Shown: positions 54,268-64,000 of the stretch, piece by piece
Numbering within the stretch: the stretch's first letter is position 1
How the letters are laid out: each line of letters begins with the position of its first letter
Assembly (NCBI GenBank): GCA_022702545.1
Contig: JAHRBC010000004.1
Location: 3,782,001-3,846,000 of the forward strand
Origin: Phycomyces nitens
Lineage: Eukaryota; Mucoromycota; Mucoromycetes; Mucorales; Phycomycetaceae
Length of the DNA: 64,000 bases
Direction: 5' to 3'
Notes under the pieces: model-generated
Database searches by the model: none
What the model was told of the DNA's origin: nothing
The model's input: the letters and a program-made list of their open reading frames with translations, nothing else
Made by a program: the position numbers and the translations under genes

Positions 54268-55751
54268 TTAGCATCATGGTGCTTTAGGAAACTAGCTAGG
54301 AGAGGGAGGGAGAGATCAGTCAGAGCTAAGTGAGGAAAAGAAGGACCCAAAGCCGCTGTAGTGAAATCAGAAGCTGTTTCACGAGAGAGGCAGTAGAAAG
54401 TGTCAAAGACTGAGAATGACGCCCATGAACCGTGGGTGAGGATGTCATCGAGAGGAATACCATAACGTGCAGCAGCAGTGGAGCCAAGGGCGCAGGCATG
54501 AGGACAACGGCTGTTGCCAGGTTGGCGAATGAGGTCAGTGACGAAGTTGATATATTTACTGATGCGTTCAGCCTGGAGAGGCAAAGAGGGGTTTCAAACA
54601 TGGCGGATCAGGTAGTTAATGGAGCGGTTTGATCGTATAGGATGAGGCAGGTGGCAAGGAGCAGAGACCATACGGCGCATGTAGGATTGAAAAACCAAGA
54701 CGGGGCAGAGGACAGGGTCATGGTGGGGACAGATGTGGACAGACCGAACGATTGGTTGGCCAGATCGTTTCTCTTTAGGACAGTCAACGGTGAGCACAAG
54801 TGTGGGGACTGGAGAGGAGAGAGAAGTAAACTCGGTGTCATCGAGGTCAATCCGTTCAATGTCGGAAGGGCGTAAGAAGCCAGTAATGGCTAAGAGCCAG
54901 CAAAGTTTGTGAGTGAGTTGTGAGATTGTCATAGTGTCGTTGGGACCCCATGCCCAAAATTTAGCAAACACTGGTTGCAAGTCGTAGATAGGATGATGGA
55001 AGGAGCGAACCGTGGTGTTATTCAGGGCAGTGAAGAAATCTTGGAAGTCAATGTCATCAGTGACAATGGACTTATCATTCCCAAAAAGGTCAAGAATTGC
55101 GGAACAATAACTGTGGCAAGTGGAAGGAGACCATCCGTATTGACTGTGTCCAAAGGCAATGAAGTTGACGATGTGTGCAGGGTTAGGAGTAAAGGGATCA
55201 ATGGCATGGTCAGTAGCCCAAGCAATGTACTTGTTCTGTGGGGAGGAGTATTGTTGGCGGGAACGTTGGCAGTCGGGAGAAAGTATGACGTGAATAGCCT
55301 TATCGGCAAAACCATTAGCTAGCAAGCACTGCCGTTTATGTTCCAAGCAATCAAGGACCAGTGGGGGTTCTTCTCCAGGAGATGACAATTGTCTCCGGGT
55401 GCTGGAAGGACGTGGATGCGCGGGATTGGCAAGGGTGGTTCCATTGCCATGGCTTGTAGGAGGGGAAACCAAATGGCTGATGGCCAATTGGGTGTGATGA
55501 TTGTGGCCGTCGCCTTCTCGGTCAAGATCTTCTGAGCAGATCGAAGCAGAAGGTTCCACGGAGGACACAGATAGACTCGTGTCCATTGGGACCAAGGGAA
55601 GCTGAAGGCATTCGTCTTCCAGGCCGCTGGGTCCCACTTCCAGCTTGCGAATGTTGGCAGTTGAGTGTTGAGGGGTGTTGCAAAGCAGTTGATCATGTGA
55701 GGACCCCACCTGGATTCCAAAGTTTGAAAATATGTCAACGAGATGTGCCAT
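54264..55751 (-). pseudogene. Tyrosine recombinase of DIRS element, one nonsense codon
   Basis: Strand-exchange enzyme for circular-DNA integration. Contains the first catalytic Arg block GFLRPSDIERIDLDD, the His region CPHACALGSTAAARYG, GSWAS, and the candidate nucleophile Tyr in FDTFYCL. A TGA at 54594-54596 interrupts the frame just before LPLQAERISKYIN, and the frame is unchanged after it. The Arg three residues after the His is not seen (Ala), so activity is doubtful. Overlaps the 3' end of the RT-RNase H frame by about 430 nt in another frame, as in DIRS1. Confidence 0.85.
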
Positions 55752-57125
55752 TCCAGTTGCGAGTTCAGAAGGTGAGAGGGCAGGTCAGCTGGGTTGAAGG
55801 GGGAAGGTATGTAAGTAAGGTGTAAGCGAGTGTGGGAAGCAATGCATTCCTCCCATATTGTTTGAGCTAGATCCATGAGGTGGGGGGAACGAGTTCCACC
55901 AAAGTGCTTGACATATGCTATCGAGGTAATGTTGTTGCAGTAGATCTGTAGGACTTTCCCATGCAGGGCAGGAATTCGAACCACTCGTAATATTGTTGCA
56001 AGTTCCCTGTAGTTGATGTGGTGCTCTAAATCTTCGGGACCCCAGGTGCCAGCGAGGGTGCTGTTGTTGTAGACTATGCCCCATCCCTTGTCCGATGCAT
56101 CGGTGTACACTTCTACTTTGGGAGTCTCGGGCAGGAACGACAGCCCATTCCATTGCTGGAGGTGTTGGATCCACCACTGAAGGTCTAAGAGAGCTGGTGG
56201 AGTTAGTGTAATGATCGAGTTCCATGACTTCCCTTGGTTCAGTGAGAGGTTGCAAAGGTGGATCAGTTGGCGAGTCATTAGACGGGCAGGGAAGACAGCT
56301 GGTGTTGTGGCTTGAGCTTTGCCTATGAACGACAATAGTTGTCGAATGCTGCATTGTTTGGTGCGCTGGAGTGTGGTGGCTTCTCTCCGTATGTCCCAAC
56401 GTTTGCTGTTGGGCAAGGAGAGGCACATTGTGGTCGTGTTGATGTGGAATCCCAGATGATCTAGGGATTGGGATGGAGTGAGGTGTGATTTCATTGGCTT
56501 GTACAGGAATCCCAAGGTGCTCAGTTTTGAGAGTATTGCCTGTGTGTGCTGTTCTGCCTTCTTTGGAGACGACGCGATGATGATCAGATCGTTGAGGTAG
56601 GCTGAGAGACAAATTCCACAACAGCGGCCCCAGCGAAGGAGAGGACGTAGCATTTTGGTAAACACCAAGGGAGAGAGGGACAGCCCAAAGGGTAGAACCC
56701 TGAATTGGTATGTTTTCCCGGCCCACTGGAATTGGAGATATCTGCAAGATGAGTTCTCTACAAGGACATGTAGGAAGGCATCTTGCAAGTCAATGCTGGT
56801 GAGATAGTCGTTTTTCTGCATCATCTGGCAAACATGATGGATCGATTCCATTTTGAAATGCTGTTGAGGTATGAATTGGTTGAGCGGGCAAAGGTTGAGA
56901 ACCGGTCAAAGGTCTCCAGTTTTCTTTGGTATAGTGAATATTCTCGAACAAAAACCAGGAGCTTTGGTTTCTTCGATAGCCTTTTTGACTAACAGGGAGC
57001 GAATTTCGGCTTCGATAGCCTGGTGTGCGGGTGTTGATAGTCATTGTTTGTGATGCTGGTTTGGAGGTGAGAGGGGGCAGTCGGTCGAAGGGAATCTGAT
57101 ATCCTGTTTGAATGATCTGGCGCAC
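55319..57125 (-). pseudogene. Reverse transcriptase-RNase H of DIRS element, active-site changes
   Basis: RT motifs: SLLVKKAIEE, FTIPKKTGDL-stop-PVLN (TGA at 56906-56908), LTSIDLQDAFLHV, RVLPFGLSLSPLVF, and AYLNDLIII where the catalytic motif should be YLDD (AAC at 56591-56593). RNase H: EVYTDASDKGWG, INYRELATI, YCNNITSIAYV where Asp-Asn is expected (AAC at 55934-55936), and NPADLPSH. Then a DIRS methyltransferase-like segment with LCPPWNLLL. Another TGA lies near 57128 within ERW-type sequence. Catalytically dead as read. Confidence 0.85.
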
Positions 57126-57181
57126 TCATCTTTCGTCCGTCAGCTTGTTCCATGCATGTTTGAAGAGGGAGAGGCGTCCAC

Positions 57182-58659
57182 CTACTGGTTTGGCTTTGTG
57201 TCCTGTTTGCGCTGGTGCTGGGAAAAATCCGCTGAGCGTTGAGGGCGAGGTTGAGGTTGGTAGGACGGGGCAGAGGACGAGGGCTCAGAAGGCACATGGT
57301 TTGATTTGTAATCCATTGGTGGTACATTAGTGTTGGATTTTGGTGTGGGACGAGTGTTTCCCTTTCTCGATTGGGAAGGTTTACTGCGGCGAGTAGCGGC
57401 GAGTAGCAAGCGGGTGAGTGTAGTTTGTTTGATGATCACATCAGCATCCAAGAGTGGTGCTGGAGGAGGCGTAGAGCCATTGGCAATAGGCGTGGAAGTG
57501 AGGCCAGAGTCTCGGCAGACTTGGTCCACACTGTTATAAATGAGTATTGATCACTGCTGAATCTGAGAGTAAGACTGAAGGATAAAATAATATCCTCAGC
57601 TATTCCAGTCAAACGGATCTGCCTTTATGAGATTATCCAATACACAGATCATCATACACATAATTAATTATTATTTATTATTATTATCATTATCACCATA
57701 ATATGGGATATACAGATATACAGATATTTATCTAATGGCATCATCATATTCCATCTACATATTTCGTTTATTATATGAATACTTGATTGAGAGACTACAA
57801 CTACAATGAATTAATAATTCTAAAACATTACCCAAGTATCTGGGTCGGAATATTAAAATATTACCAATAGCATAAATGCTCTTCTTTACCAAAGCTCTCT
57901 GGCTGATCTGACTGGAGAAGTATCATATCAATAGGTCTCTCTGGATCTTTCCAGAAAGACAATACTCCTGGAAGATGACTCATTGTGATAAATATTACCA
58001 AAGCATATACTGAATTATAAATCAGAAAACATATAAATATCAGTAGTTAGTTCTGTGTAGAAACAGAACCTTTTTCTTCATAATAAACACCCTACACAAG
58101 TTCTCACGAATTCTTTTGTATCTTTCTTATTTTTACTCTACCCACAACACACACGCAATTGGGTGATGTGGGAAGCAACATCAGAGAGGAGGGAGTGCAT
58201 GGTGCGAGCAAAGGTGAGAGCAGCGTCAGGAGACACACTCTTGTTCTGAACAAGTCCATGGACAAAAAAGTCGATTGGTCGAGTGATCCCAGACAAATGA
58301 TATTGGATGTCACTAAGGTGACCATTGTATTTATGGGTAAGTGTACCAACGTCTGGTAGGTTGAGGACTGGAGCAGAATATTGTTGCTTAACATTGCGGG
58401 GGCACTGTTGAAGGAATGTTCGTCGCTCATTCTCACTGAGAGGGCTTCGGAAGAAGTCATCCAACATGGTGGGCAACACTTGTTCCAATTCCGGATACGG
58501 AGTGAGATCAGTAGCAGTTGGGCAATTGCTAATATGAGGATCATGCACAGGAGTAATCGAGGAATTGGCTTGAGCCAATTCAAGGTCTTGAATACGTTTG
58601 AGAAGAGCGGCAATATCATTGGACATTTGAAACAAAAAGACTTCCGAACGGTCGAGCAC
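57182..58659 (-). pseudogene. Gag-like ORF1 of DIRS element, split by solo LTR
   Basis: N-terminal part 58150-58659 with a coiled-coil stretch (IAALLKRIQDLELAQ). It continues after the LTR at 57531 (DQVCRDSGLTSTP...) to 57182. Excising the LTR with one CACAC joins QLRV-DQVCRD in frame. Basic, Pro/Ser/Gln-rich C-terminus. No zinc knuckle was recognised. Confidence 0.75.
57532..58149 (-). repeat. Solo LTR (618 bp), target duplication CACAC
   Basis: On minus TGTTGTGGGTAGAG ... TTATAACA with CACAC at 57527-57531 and 58150-58154. Reverse copy of 37639-38256, nearly identical and equal in length. Confidence 0.93.
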
Positions 58660-58680
58660 CAGGATGCAAAAGAAAAGATG

Positions 58681-58787
58681 ATAAAGGTTGGCATTGACTA
58701 CCCATTAACTATATATATATTATTATCTAAAAAATTTCAAAACTTTTGACAAATAAAGAAAAGATTGTAACACAGTCAGAGTCTCCG
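58681..58787 (-). repeat. DIRS right inverted terminal repeat
   Basis: Inverse partner of 54157-54267. Confidence 0.9.
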
Positions 58788-58899
58788 ACTCGTGAAGTAT
58801 AATGCTTTTTTATTTCTACACTGCCTATCAGAACCAATGAAACTGTCTAATAATTATTCAAGTACTTAATTTACAAAAACTGTCTGAATTACAATTTTA

Positions 58900-59287
58900 T
58901 GTTTTCTGTGTCCTGGAATTCCCAGTTGCTGTACATATGAAAATTGGGGACATTTTTGCAGTGTTACCATAGGCTCATTAACATCATTGTTGTTGAAATC
59001 ATCAGCATATTCAATATTGGACATCTTGGACAACACCCTATTTGTTTATAAGTATAAAGTAAGTATACATCATACTGATCATGCATTTATGCTTTAGAAA
59101 CTTACTCTGCAGACATATCAGATGCGATTTCCAGAGGGGAAACGTCTTGAACGTTTGCTTCATGTGCAATTCTTTCCAGTTTTCTCTTCAGGCAATAGGT
59201 TTTGCAATTGGAGGCACTTCTAACGCAACTGTAAGACTTGTTACAGACGGCACATTAGTAGCAGAAGGGCTTTGTAATTGAGGACAT
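58900..59287 (-). pseudogene. N-terminal exons of a CACTA-like transposase, degenerate
   Basis: ATG at 59287 (MSSITKPFCY, then TAA), followed in frame by CAVCNKSYSC and a Lys/Arg-rich stretch, resembling the zinc exon of the other transposases. A GTAAGT donor follows near 59103. A second exon begins near 59030 (MSNIEYADDFNNNDVNE). No catalytic exon remains. Confidence 0.45.
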
Positions 59288-59732
59288 TTTTTGAGAGAGG
59301 AAATAAGGTATGTTTTGGAAAGTGAGGATAGAGATAAATGATTTTAGAGAACTCATATTTATAGTAATATTTCAAAGACGTTTTAAATATCAGTGATATA
59401 ACACCTAGACAAGGGAACTTATTAAAGAGGTTGATATAAACTATTTCTGTAAACTCCTCCTTGAGACAAAAGTAAGATATTTAATCCATTGCTATTGGAT
59501 ACTAAACATTTATCCACTCCTATACGTTCTAAACATACTGAAACCTTTTGATGAAGATGATTGGATATGTTCAGAACATTATAAGTACCTATAAAAACTA
59601 AAATACTAAGTTTCACTGAAAAGAACCAATAGATTTAGCTCACAGATTATGAAAATAATCAAGTCCAAGAAAAAATTTTCTTTACTTTCTTCACAACAAA
59701 CCCTCAGTTCTGAAAATATTTCTTTTATTATG

Positions 59733-60287
59733 AACAACACAGATAATTCAGTCATACAATTACTACAGAGCATCCAAGAGACTGTATACTTTGCAGAAAG
59801 GCCAGGAAGCAATCCAAAATGAACAACAAGTCACGAAACAAGAGATTGCATGCATTTGTAATGATTTGGACAAAATCATGTGCCCAAAGGAAGATGTTAT
59901 TATCCCTTCCAATGTAAGTAACTAATGAAACAATACTGCGCTTGACTAACTTTGAAATAATAGACTTCCAATGGCACTATACCAAGACCAGTGTCTAGGA
60001 TCTCTAAAATAACTTGGGCACATATTCTTAACATGATGAGCCAGGATCTTGGGATTGAAGTAAACCATGAAAACAAATCAACAGTCCATACGTGTGCAAA
60101 ACTAGTATGTGATCAACTGGCCACTTTCCCTTCTGTACTGGCCCTTGGCTCTTTTCCTAGTTGGAAATCTATATCTAAAGAAGACAAGCATGCAGCTTGT
60201 ACCCAACATGCACTTCTCCTCAAAGAACAAGGAATTGACTTTACTAGATGCCACAATAATTGGGCATCTGTAGCAAGAATTGGTTAA
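59733..60287 (+). pseudogene. Hypothetical protein gene in CACTA remnant J, decayed
   Basis: ATG at 59733 (MNNTDNSVIQLLQSIQE) opens a coiled-coil-like start. It is frameshifted near 59800, continues QEIACICNDLDKIM, has a GTAAGT donor at about 59913, and resumes after AATAATAG with a 98-residue open stretch (MSRISKITWAHILNMMSQ...) ending at 60287. Not recognised. Its position opposite a transposase exon suggests the partner protein of J, but sequence similarity to the partner proteins of B and D is not evident. Confidence 0.4.
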
Positions 60288-60290
60288 CTT

Positions 60291-60824
60291 TGGCAAGACC
60301 GTTGCAGAAGACAACAATAATCAGTAAGTTATTAAACTGGTAAGAATATGATGATGATTATTATTAAATAATATTAACATTAACATTAATAATGACATTA
60401 AAATCGCTATAAATTAATAATTATTATATGATATATGTATGATAAAGCTAAAAGATATGTAGAATAAGAACTAATTGAATCAATATTATTGTCTAATAAA
60501 TATATTGTTTAAAATAAATATAATTAAGAACCAATTAAATCTGTATCATTATTGTAATAAATATATTATTAACGTAAAATATATAAAATGAAGAACCAAT
60601 TGAATGAATTTTATTGTAATAATAGCCAATTAAGTATAATATCATAGCCAAGTTAAACCCACAATGTCCAATTAAAAATGTTAAATAGCCAAGGATTACA
60701 TAAATTAGAACCAATAGAGAATGTTGTATAAAATCCAGGATGTGTTATTGGTGTATTAAAAAATCACTGTACATCTCTAATAAAGCGGAGATATTTAATA
60801 GTCCATAAATGTAATTTGTATAAT
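60291..60824. other. AT-rich spacer with degenerate repeats
   Basis: No gene. AAGAACCAATTRAAT recurs at about 60466, 60526 and 60592 (period about 60 bp), along with further CCAAT boxes. Probably subterminal DNA of remnant J. Confidence 0.45.
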
Positions 60825-60863
60825 GGGCCCGGTTTACAGTAAACCAGGCCCAGAACCGGGCCC
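60825..60863. repeat. Nested palindrome at the CACTAC end of remnant J
   Basis: GGGCCCGGTT (60825-60834) is the perfect inverse of AACCGGGCCC (60854-60863). Inside it GGTTTAC-A-GTAAACC (60831-60845) is a second palindrome. Followed by T6 and the CACTAC terminus. Confidence 0.85.
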
Positions 60864-60970
60864 TTTTTTCCCGTAGTGTGTGCTCTCCCCCAAGAATACA
60901 ATGCCGACCTGATTTTCTTCCCGAAAATGCTTTCAAAATCTTTGTAATGAGAGTAAAATGTATATTGGTA

Positions 60971-61195
60971 TCACTTATTGCACGACTCCGTAGCAACATC
61001 TTCACTATTCATTTTCTCTGCAGTTGGATCCATTGTAGGATTACAAGACCTTTTTAGAGGTCTGTTCTTTAGGAATTGAGTACGAGAACTTATTGTTTCG
61101 ATAGCGAACAGCTCTTCGTCAACAACAAGATCTATGGGTTCAACTCCATGCTTATCAGCAATATGTCCTTGTCCATAATCGTAAAGAAATTGCAT
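60971..61195 (-). CDS. Small hypothetical ORF (74 aa)
   Basis: Begins MQFLYDYGQGHIADKHG and ends at TAA. Preceded on minus by TTTATAG and TTTACAG, so it could be a terminal exon. No domain recognised. It lies between transposon remnants and RTT106 and may be a host-gene fragment or chance. Confidence 0.25.
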   Translation of the reverse strand: MQFLYDYGQGHIADKHGVEPIDLVVDEELFAIETISSRTQFLKNRPLKRSCNPTMDPTAEKMNSEDVATESCNK

Positions 61196-61783
61196 ACTAA
61201 TTTTGAATATCTATAAAATAAACTGTAAACAGGAAAAAGAATAAGAAACAACAACGAACTATCGCTTTAATTTATAGGAAAATTCAATGGCAAGAATTTT
61301 ATATGGTCATTACCAATTGACAAAATTCTCAAACAGAAAGATTTCTTGGACGAAACCAATACGTCAGTTTACAAAGGGAAATCTGAGGATGTGGGGAGTG
61401 CCCGCCGCTGATATTCCAAGTCTTTACCTTTTTAAAATCATATAATTATTTATATCTCCCAAAAACATGTTGGAAAGATACAAGGGAAAAAGGGATTTTA
61501 TATCTTTTATTTTTTATTATTATTATTATATATAATATTACGGAAAATAAAAACGTGGTTCGGAAAGCTTATAGCCACATATTTAAATGTCACTTTGTCA
61601 ACTGGCGCATTTAATTCATCTAAAAAAAAATTCCAAGTTGTTTCAATCTCAATCTCAAGCAAAAGTACTGTATTGAACTCATGGATTTTTGTGATTTTAT
61701 ATGCAATTATTTGTTTTTAATAGCAGAAATAATGAATAATATGATTAAGCATATTCGTGTACAATGTTCAAGGTTTGAATAAT
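61196..61783. other. Intergenic region 3' of RTT106
   Basis: About 590 bp without a gene. AT-rich, with an (ATT)n/TATATA stretch at about 61510-61545. Nothing else recognised. Confidence 0.4.
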
Positions 61784-63010
61784 TTAATCACTGTCTTGAA
61801 GCTGATCAATAGAATCAAGCATTTCTTCATGATTATCCCTGAACTCTTCTTTACCTTCATTATCATAATCTTCATCTCCTTCTGAACTTGCATCTGTATC
61901 ATATTCTAACGGGTCGTCATTGTAATCACTTGGAACAAAATCATGGTCGTTTTCTTCATCATAGTCATCGCCATCCTCTCCAACCATCCCATTCTCTTGA
62001 GTGTCTACATTATCTTTTTGTCCTATTGATTTCAGCTTTGATTCTGGTGCCTTTGTTTCTTCAGTCATGCTGTTGTCGTGTATTCCAGATGTCTTGATGT
62101 AAGCATCGATTCCAATGTATTCTGAGCGCTCGATCATTGAAAACACAATGGTCGTTTGATCTTCTTCTTTGTTCTTTGCGCCTCCAGTAATAGACGACAG
62201 AGGTGCACCATAGACACCCATGTTTTTCTTTAGCTTCAATGATAGATCAAAGGTGTGTTGGGTGACTGTACTTATGACAATAGATGAAATGTGCTTTACA
62301 GGAATAAGAAAGGTTGGTTTCTTAAATCCAAAAAGAACACCCTGGGATAAAAAGAACAGGCTGCCTTCTTTGTTTCTCAGGAATCCATTTACGTAAAGGC
62401 GTTCATGCTCGCGTTTTCCTGTGGTTGGAGACACGACACTTGATGTAAATAATTCTTTGGATGGTTGGGTAATAGACAGATGGGCATCATTTTGAAATAT
62501 TTGAGTTAAAGTGATATCTTTGGCCTGAGAGAGTACTCTGTCTTCTTGGCCGGGTGTTTTGATGACAAGGTCACCCTTGTCTTGGATATTGAAAACGATT
62601 GCTTCCGAGTCCTGGTTTTTAACAAAAAGGGTAAATGTGTAGTGCTTTTGAGCCTTGTCTGGAGTCGGTGTACATGCACCTATTTGTATTTCTTCAAGAG
62701 GATATGTATACTCTGGGATCTGAGTTTTTGGATTGATGAGCTGTAGATGAGATGTAGTTATGACAATGTTGAATTTTCTACGCGCTGGAATATTAAATGA
62801 TACGTCGAGTATTGTCGTAACTACTGTATGATTTGATTTATGTCTCTTGGGCTCTGGTTCAGGTGATTGTTCATTGAGTGCGAGTTTTGAATTGTAATAA
62901 TCAATCAGTCCTTTGAAGGCACAGATACTTGATGGACAGCTGGCCAAGACATCCTGTACAGCATCTCGTAATCCAGGATCATCAATACTTTCTTCTAGCC
63001 AAGCTGACAT
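61784..63010 (-). CDS. Histone chaperone, Rtt106 family (408 aa)
   Basis: Rtt106 binds H3-H4, favouring newly made histones, and deposits them in chromatin in replication-coupled assembly and silencing (family knowledge). Intronless frame from MSAWLEESIDD to QDSD. Residues 1-55 form a helical N-terminus like the Rtt106 dimerisation region. Residues about 65-200 fit the first PH-like domain (DVSFNIPARRKFNIVI). Residues about 210-320 fit the second, with the diagnostic EGSLFFLSQGVLFGFKKP and QHTFDLSL. Residues 345-408 form a strongly acidic tail. Length is close to the 455-residue yeast protein. It is the only confident protein-coding host gene here, intact, and bordered by simple repeats upstream. 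Confidence 0.9.
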   Translation of the reverse strand: MSAWLEESIDDPGLRDAVQDVLASCPSSICAFKGLIDYYNSKLALNEQSPEPEPKRHKSNHTVVTTILDVSFNIPARRKFNIVITTSHLQLINPKTQIPEYTYPLEEIQIGACTPTPDKAQKHYTFTLFVKNQDSEAIVFNIQDKGDLVIKTPGQEDRVLSQAKDITLTQIFQNDAHLSITQPSKELFTSSVVSPTTGKREHERLYVNGFLRNKEGSLFFLSQGVLFGFKKPTFLIPVKHISSIVISTVTQHTFDLSLKLKKNMGVYGAPLSSITGGAKNKEEDQTTIVFSMIERSEYIGIDAYIKTSGIHDNSMTEETKAPESKLKSIGQKDNVDTQENGMVGEDGDDYDEENDHDFVPSDYNDDPLEYDTDASSEGDEDYDNEGKEEFRDNHEEMLDSIDQLQDSD

Positions 63011-63070
63011 TCTTTTTTGTATATTTTATTATATTTTATTTGCCTTGGCACCTTTCAAGTCTTTTTTGCT

Positions 63071-63143
63071 GTGTGCGTGTGCGTATGTGCGTATGTGCGT
63101 ATGTGCGTATGTGCGTATATGTGTGTGTGTATGTGTGTGTGTG
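63071..63143. repeat. GTGCGTAT/GT microsatellite
   Basis: Repeated GTGCGTAT units grading into (GT)n. Confidence 0.9.
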
Positions 63144-63471
63144 CCAAGTACAAGAATATCCAAAAAAAAATGTTTAAACTAGGAAAAATAATGAAGTACC
63201 AAGATTTTTTTCAAGTCACTTTTTTTGAAATATCACTCTTGATAATAATAAAATAAATGCTACTCTGTTATTCAGCAGTCTGGACAAAAACATTAAAGGG
63301 CAGGCTAGTAATTGGTTGAATAAGGTCAAAGTAGACACATGGATCTAAATATATATTTATACAATTACTTTTTCTTTAATCTTAAAGTATATATATAAAT
63401 ATAAATATATAAATCTGCTGTATGTGCGTAGGTGTTTGTGCACAAGTATCTTTGCAAAATGACAGCTAATC

Positions 63472-63504
63472 TACACACAAACACACACACACACACACAC
63501 ACAC
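63472..63504. repeat. (AC)n microsatellite
   Basis: About 15 AC dinucleotides. Confidence 0.9.
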
Positions 63505-63916
63505 GGATTCTCGTACTATAATCCAAAAATACCAATTTGTATTGGGGTCCGTGGTTGGCACTGATAACTACAGAGAATAATGTATCGTGTCATTTGGTAC
63601 TTTGCCCAGTAGGCCTTTAGATCTTTCTGGTCGTGTGTAATTTCCAATTAGAGATTAAATAGGATCCATACAAAAATCACCCTTTAAAATATTTATAATT
63701 TTATCTGCTAATAATAATAAATTAACAGAAACCACCTGTTAGTCGAATATAAATCACAGGCAAAATGTCTGTTCACCTGTCTTACCTCTAATCTCACGGT
63801 CCAATTCATATTTTTGAAACCATCACCTCTTTCTTATAGCCACGTTAATTTAATTTGATGAAAATCATCAAACACGTTTCTACAAATCACAATACAATCG
63901 TTTCTTTTTCTTTTTT

Positions 63917-63917
63917 A

Positions 63918-63948
<31 letters not shown>
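63917..63948. repeat. (AAT)n microsatellite
   Basis: About ten AAT units. Confidence 0.9.
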
Positions 63949-64000
63949 TTTGGGTCAGTGCACAAGGCCGTAAATAAAGTAATCGAGATTTTCCCAAGAG

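Larger units (their letters stand above)
54142..58804 (-). mobile_element. DIRS-like tyrosine-recombinase retrotransposon, decayed
   Basis: Inverted terminal repeats of over 100 bp (54157-54267 and 58681-58787), possibly extending to CATTATAC at both edges. Gene order on minus: gag-like, RT-RNase H with a PPW-containing methyltransferase-like segment, and a tyrosine recombinase overlapping the RT frame. No integrase and no direct LTRs. Multiple stops. A solo LTR (57532-58149) sits in the gag region. DIRS elements integrate as circles by recombinase and leave no duplication, matching the absence of one here. Confidence 0.88.
58805..60878. mobile_element. CACTA remnant J
   Basis: Right end TTTTTTCCCGTAGTG at 60878 (inverse CACTACGGGAAAAAA). 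Contains a degenerate transposase N-terminal zinc exon on minus and a small gene on plus, diverging. The rest was lost at or before the DIRS insertion. No matching left end was found in the window, so the element limits are inferred. Confidence 0.45.
63011..64000. other. Upstream region of RTT106, simple-repeat rich
   Basis: No gene seen. Contains the presumed RTT106 promoter directly upstream plus three microsatellites listed separately. Nothing else recognised. Confidence 0.5.

Noticed and set aside
54264..54600. Fully canonical tyrosine-recombinase active site
   Set aside because: The Arg expected three residues after the His is not present, so only degenerate homology is claimed.
60745..61005. 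86-residue minus-strand frame overlapping the CACTAC end of remnant J
   Set aside because: It crosses the element terminus and palindrome, and no similarity was recognised.

Overview
The window looks fungal, most likely from an early-diverging lineage such as Mucoromycotina (inference). It has AT-rich intergenic DNA, short GT...AG introns of about 45-75 nt, CACTA elements with Tnp2-type transposases, a DIRS-like element, an L1-like LINE, Ty3-type LTR elements, and an Rtt106-type histone chaperone as the only confident protein-coding host gene. The other host genes are two identical tRNA-Gly(GCC) genes. Nearly everything else is nested mobile DNA.

Layout. (1) 1-3781: end of CACTA element A, inserted in an LTR (3782-4147). 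(2) 4152-17766: a single LTR split by two complete CACTA elements, D (4265-10614, target duplication AAA) and B (10707-16983, target duplication GGA). (3) 17771-18422: solo LTR. 18429-22183: LTR element with gag and protease but no pol. It ends 11 bp before a tRNA-Gly gene (22195-22265). (4) 22352-27753: intact Ty3-type retrotransposon with identical LTRs, sitting in one arm of an inverted duplication. (5) 28643-28713: second tRNA-Gly on the minus strand, followed at 10 bp by a second LTR stack (28724-31703). (6) 31704-43863: decayed CACTA copies (C, F, G), a pol fragment of an LTR element, and an LTR lying on a rearrangement junction. (7) 43864-54140: CACTA transposase relic H, carrying a solo LTR, a non-autonomous CACTA element and an L1-like LINE, each with a clean target duplication. 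(8) 54142-58804: DIRS-like tyrosine-recombinase element containing another solo LTR. (9) 58805-60878: CACTA remnant J. (10) 61784-63010: RTT106, then simple-repeat-rich DNA to the end.

How the pieces work together. The complete CACTA copies carry three genes: a four-exon Tnp2-type transposase, a convergent four-exon partner protein (placed like En/Spm TNPA), and a third small six-exon gene diverging from the partner gene. The third gene keeps its exon lengths and phases between copies. The LTR stacks on both tRNA-Gly genes all point the same way and are separated by 3-6 bp. This suggests repeated, orientation-biased integration just upstream of a Pol III gene, each new insertion pushing older ones outward. 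Older elements carry several probable CGA-to-TGA nonsense changes, whereas the young ones are intact.
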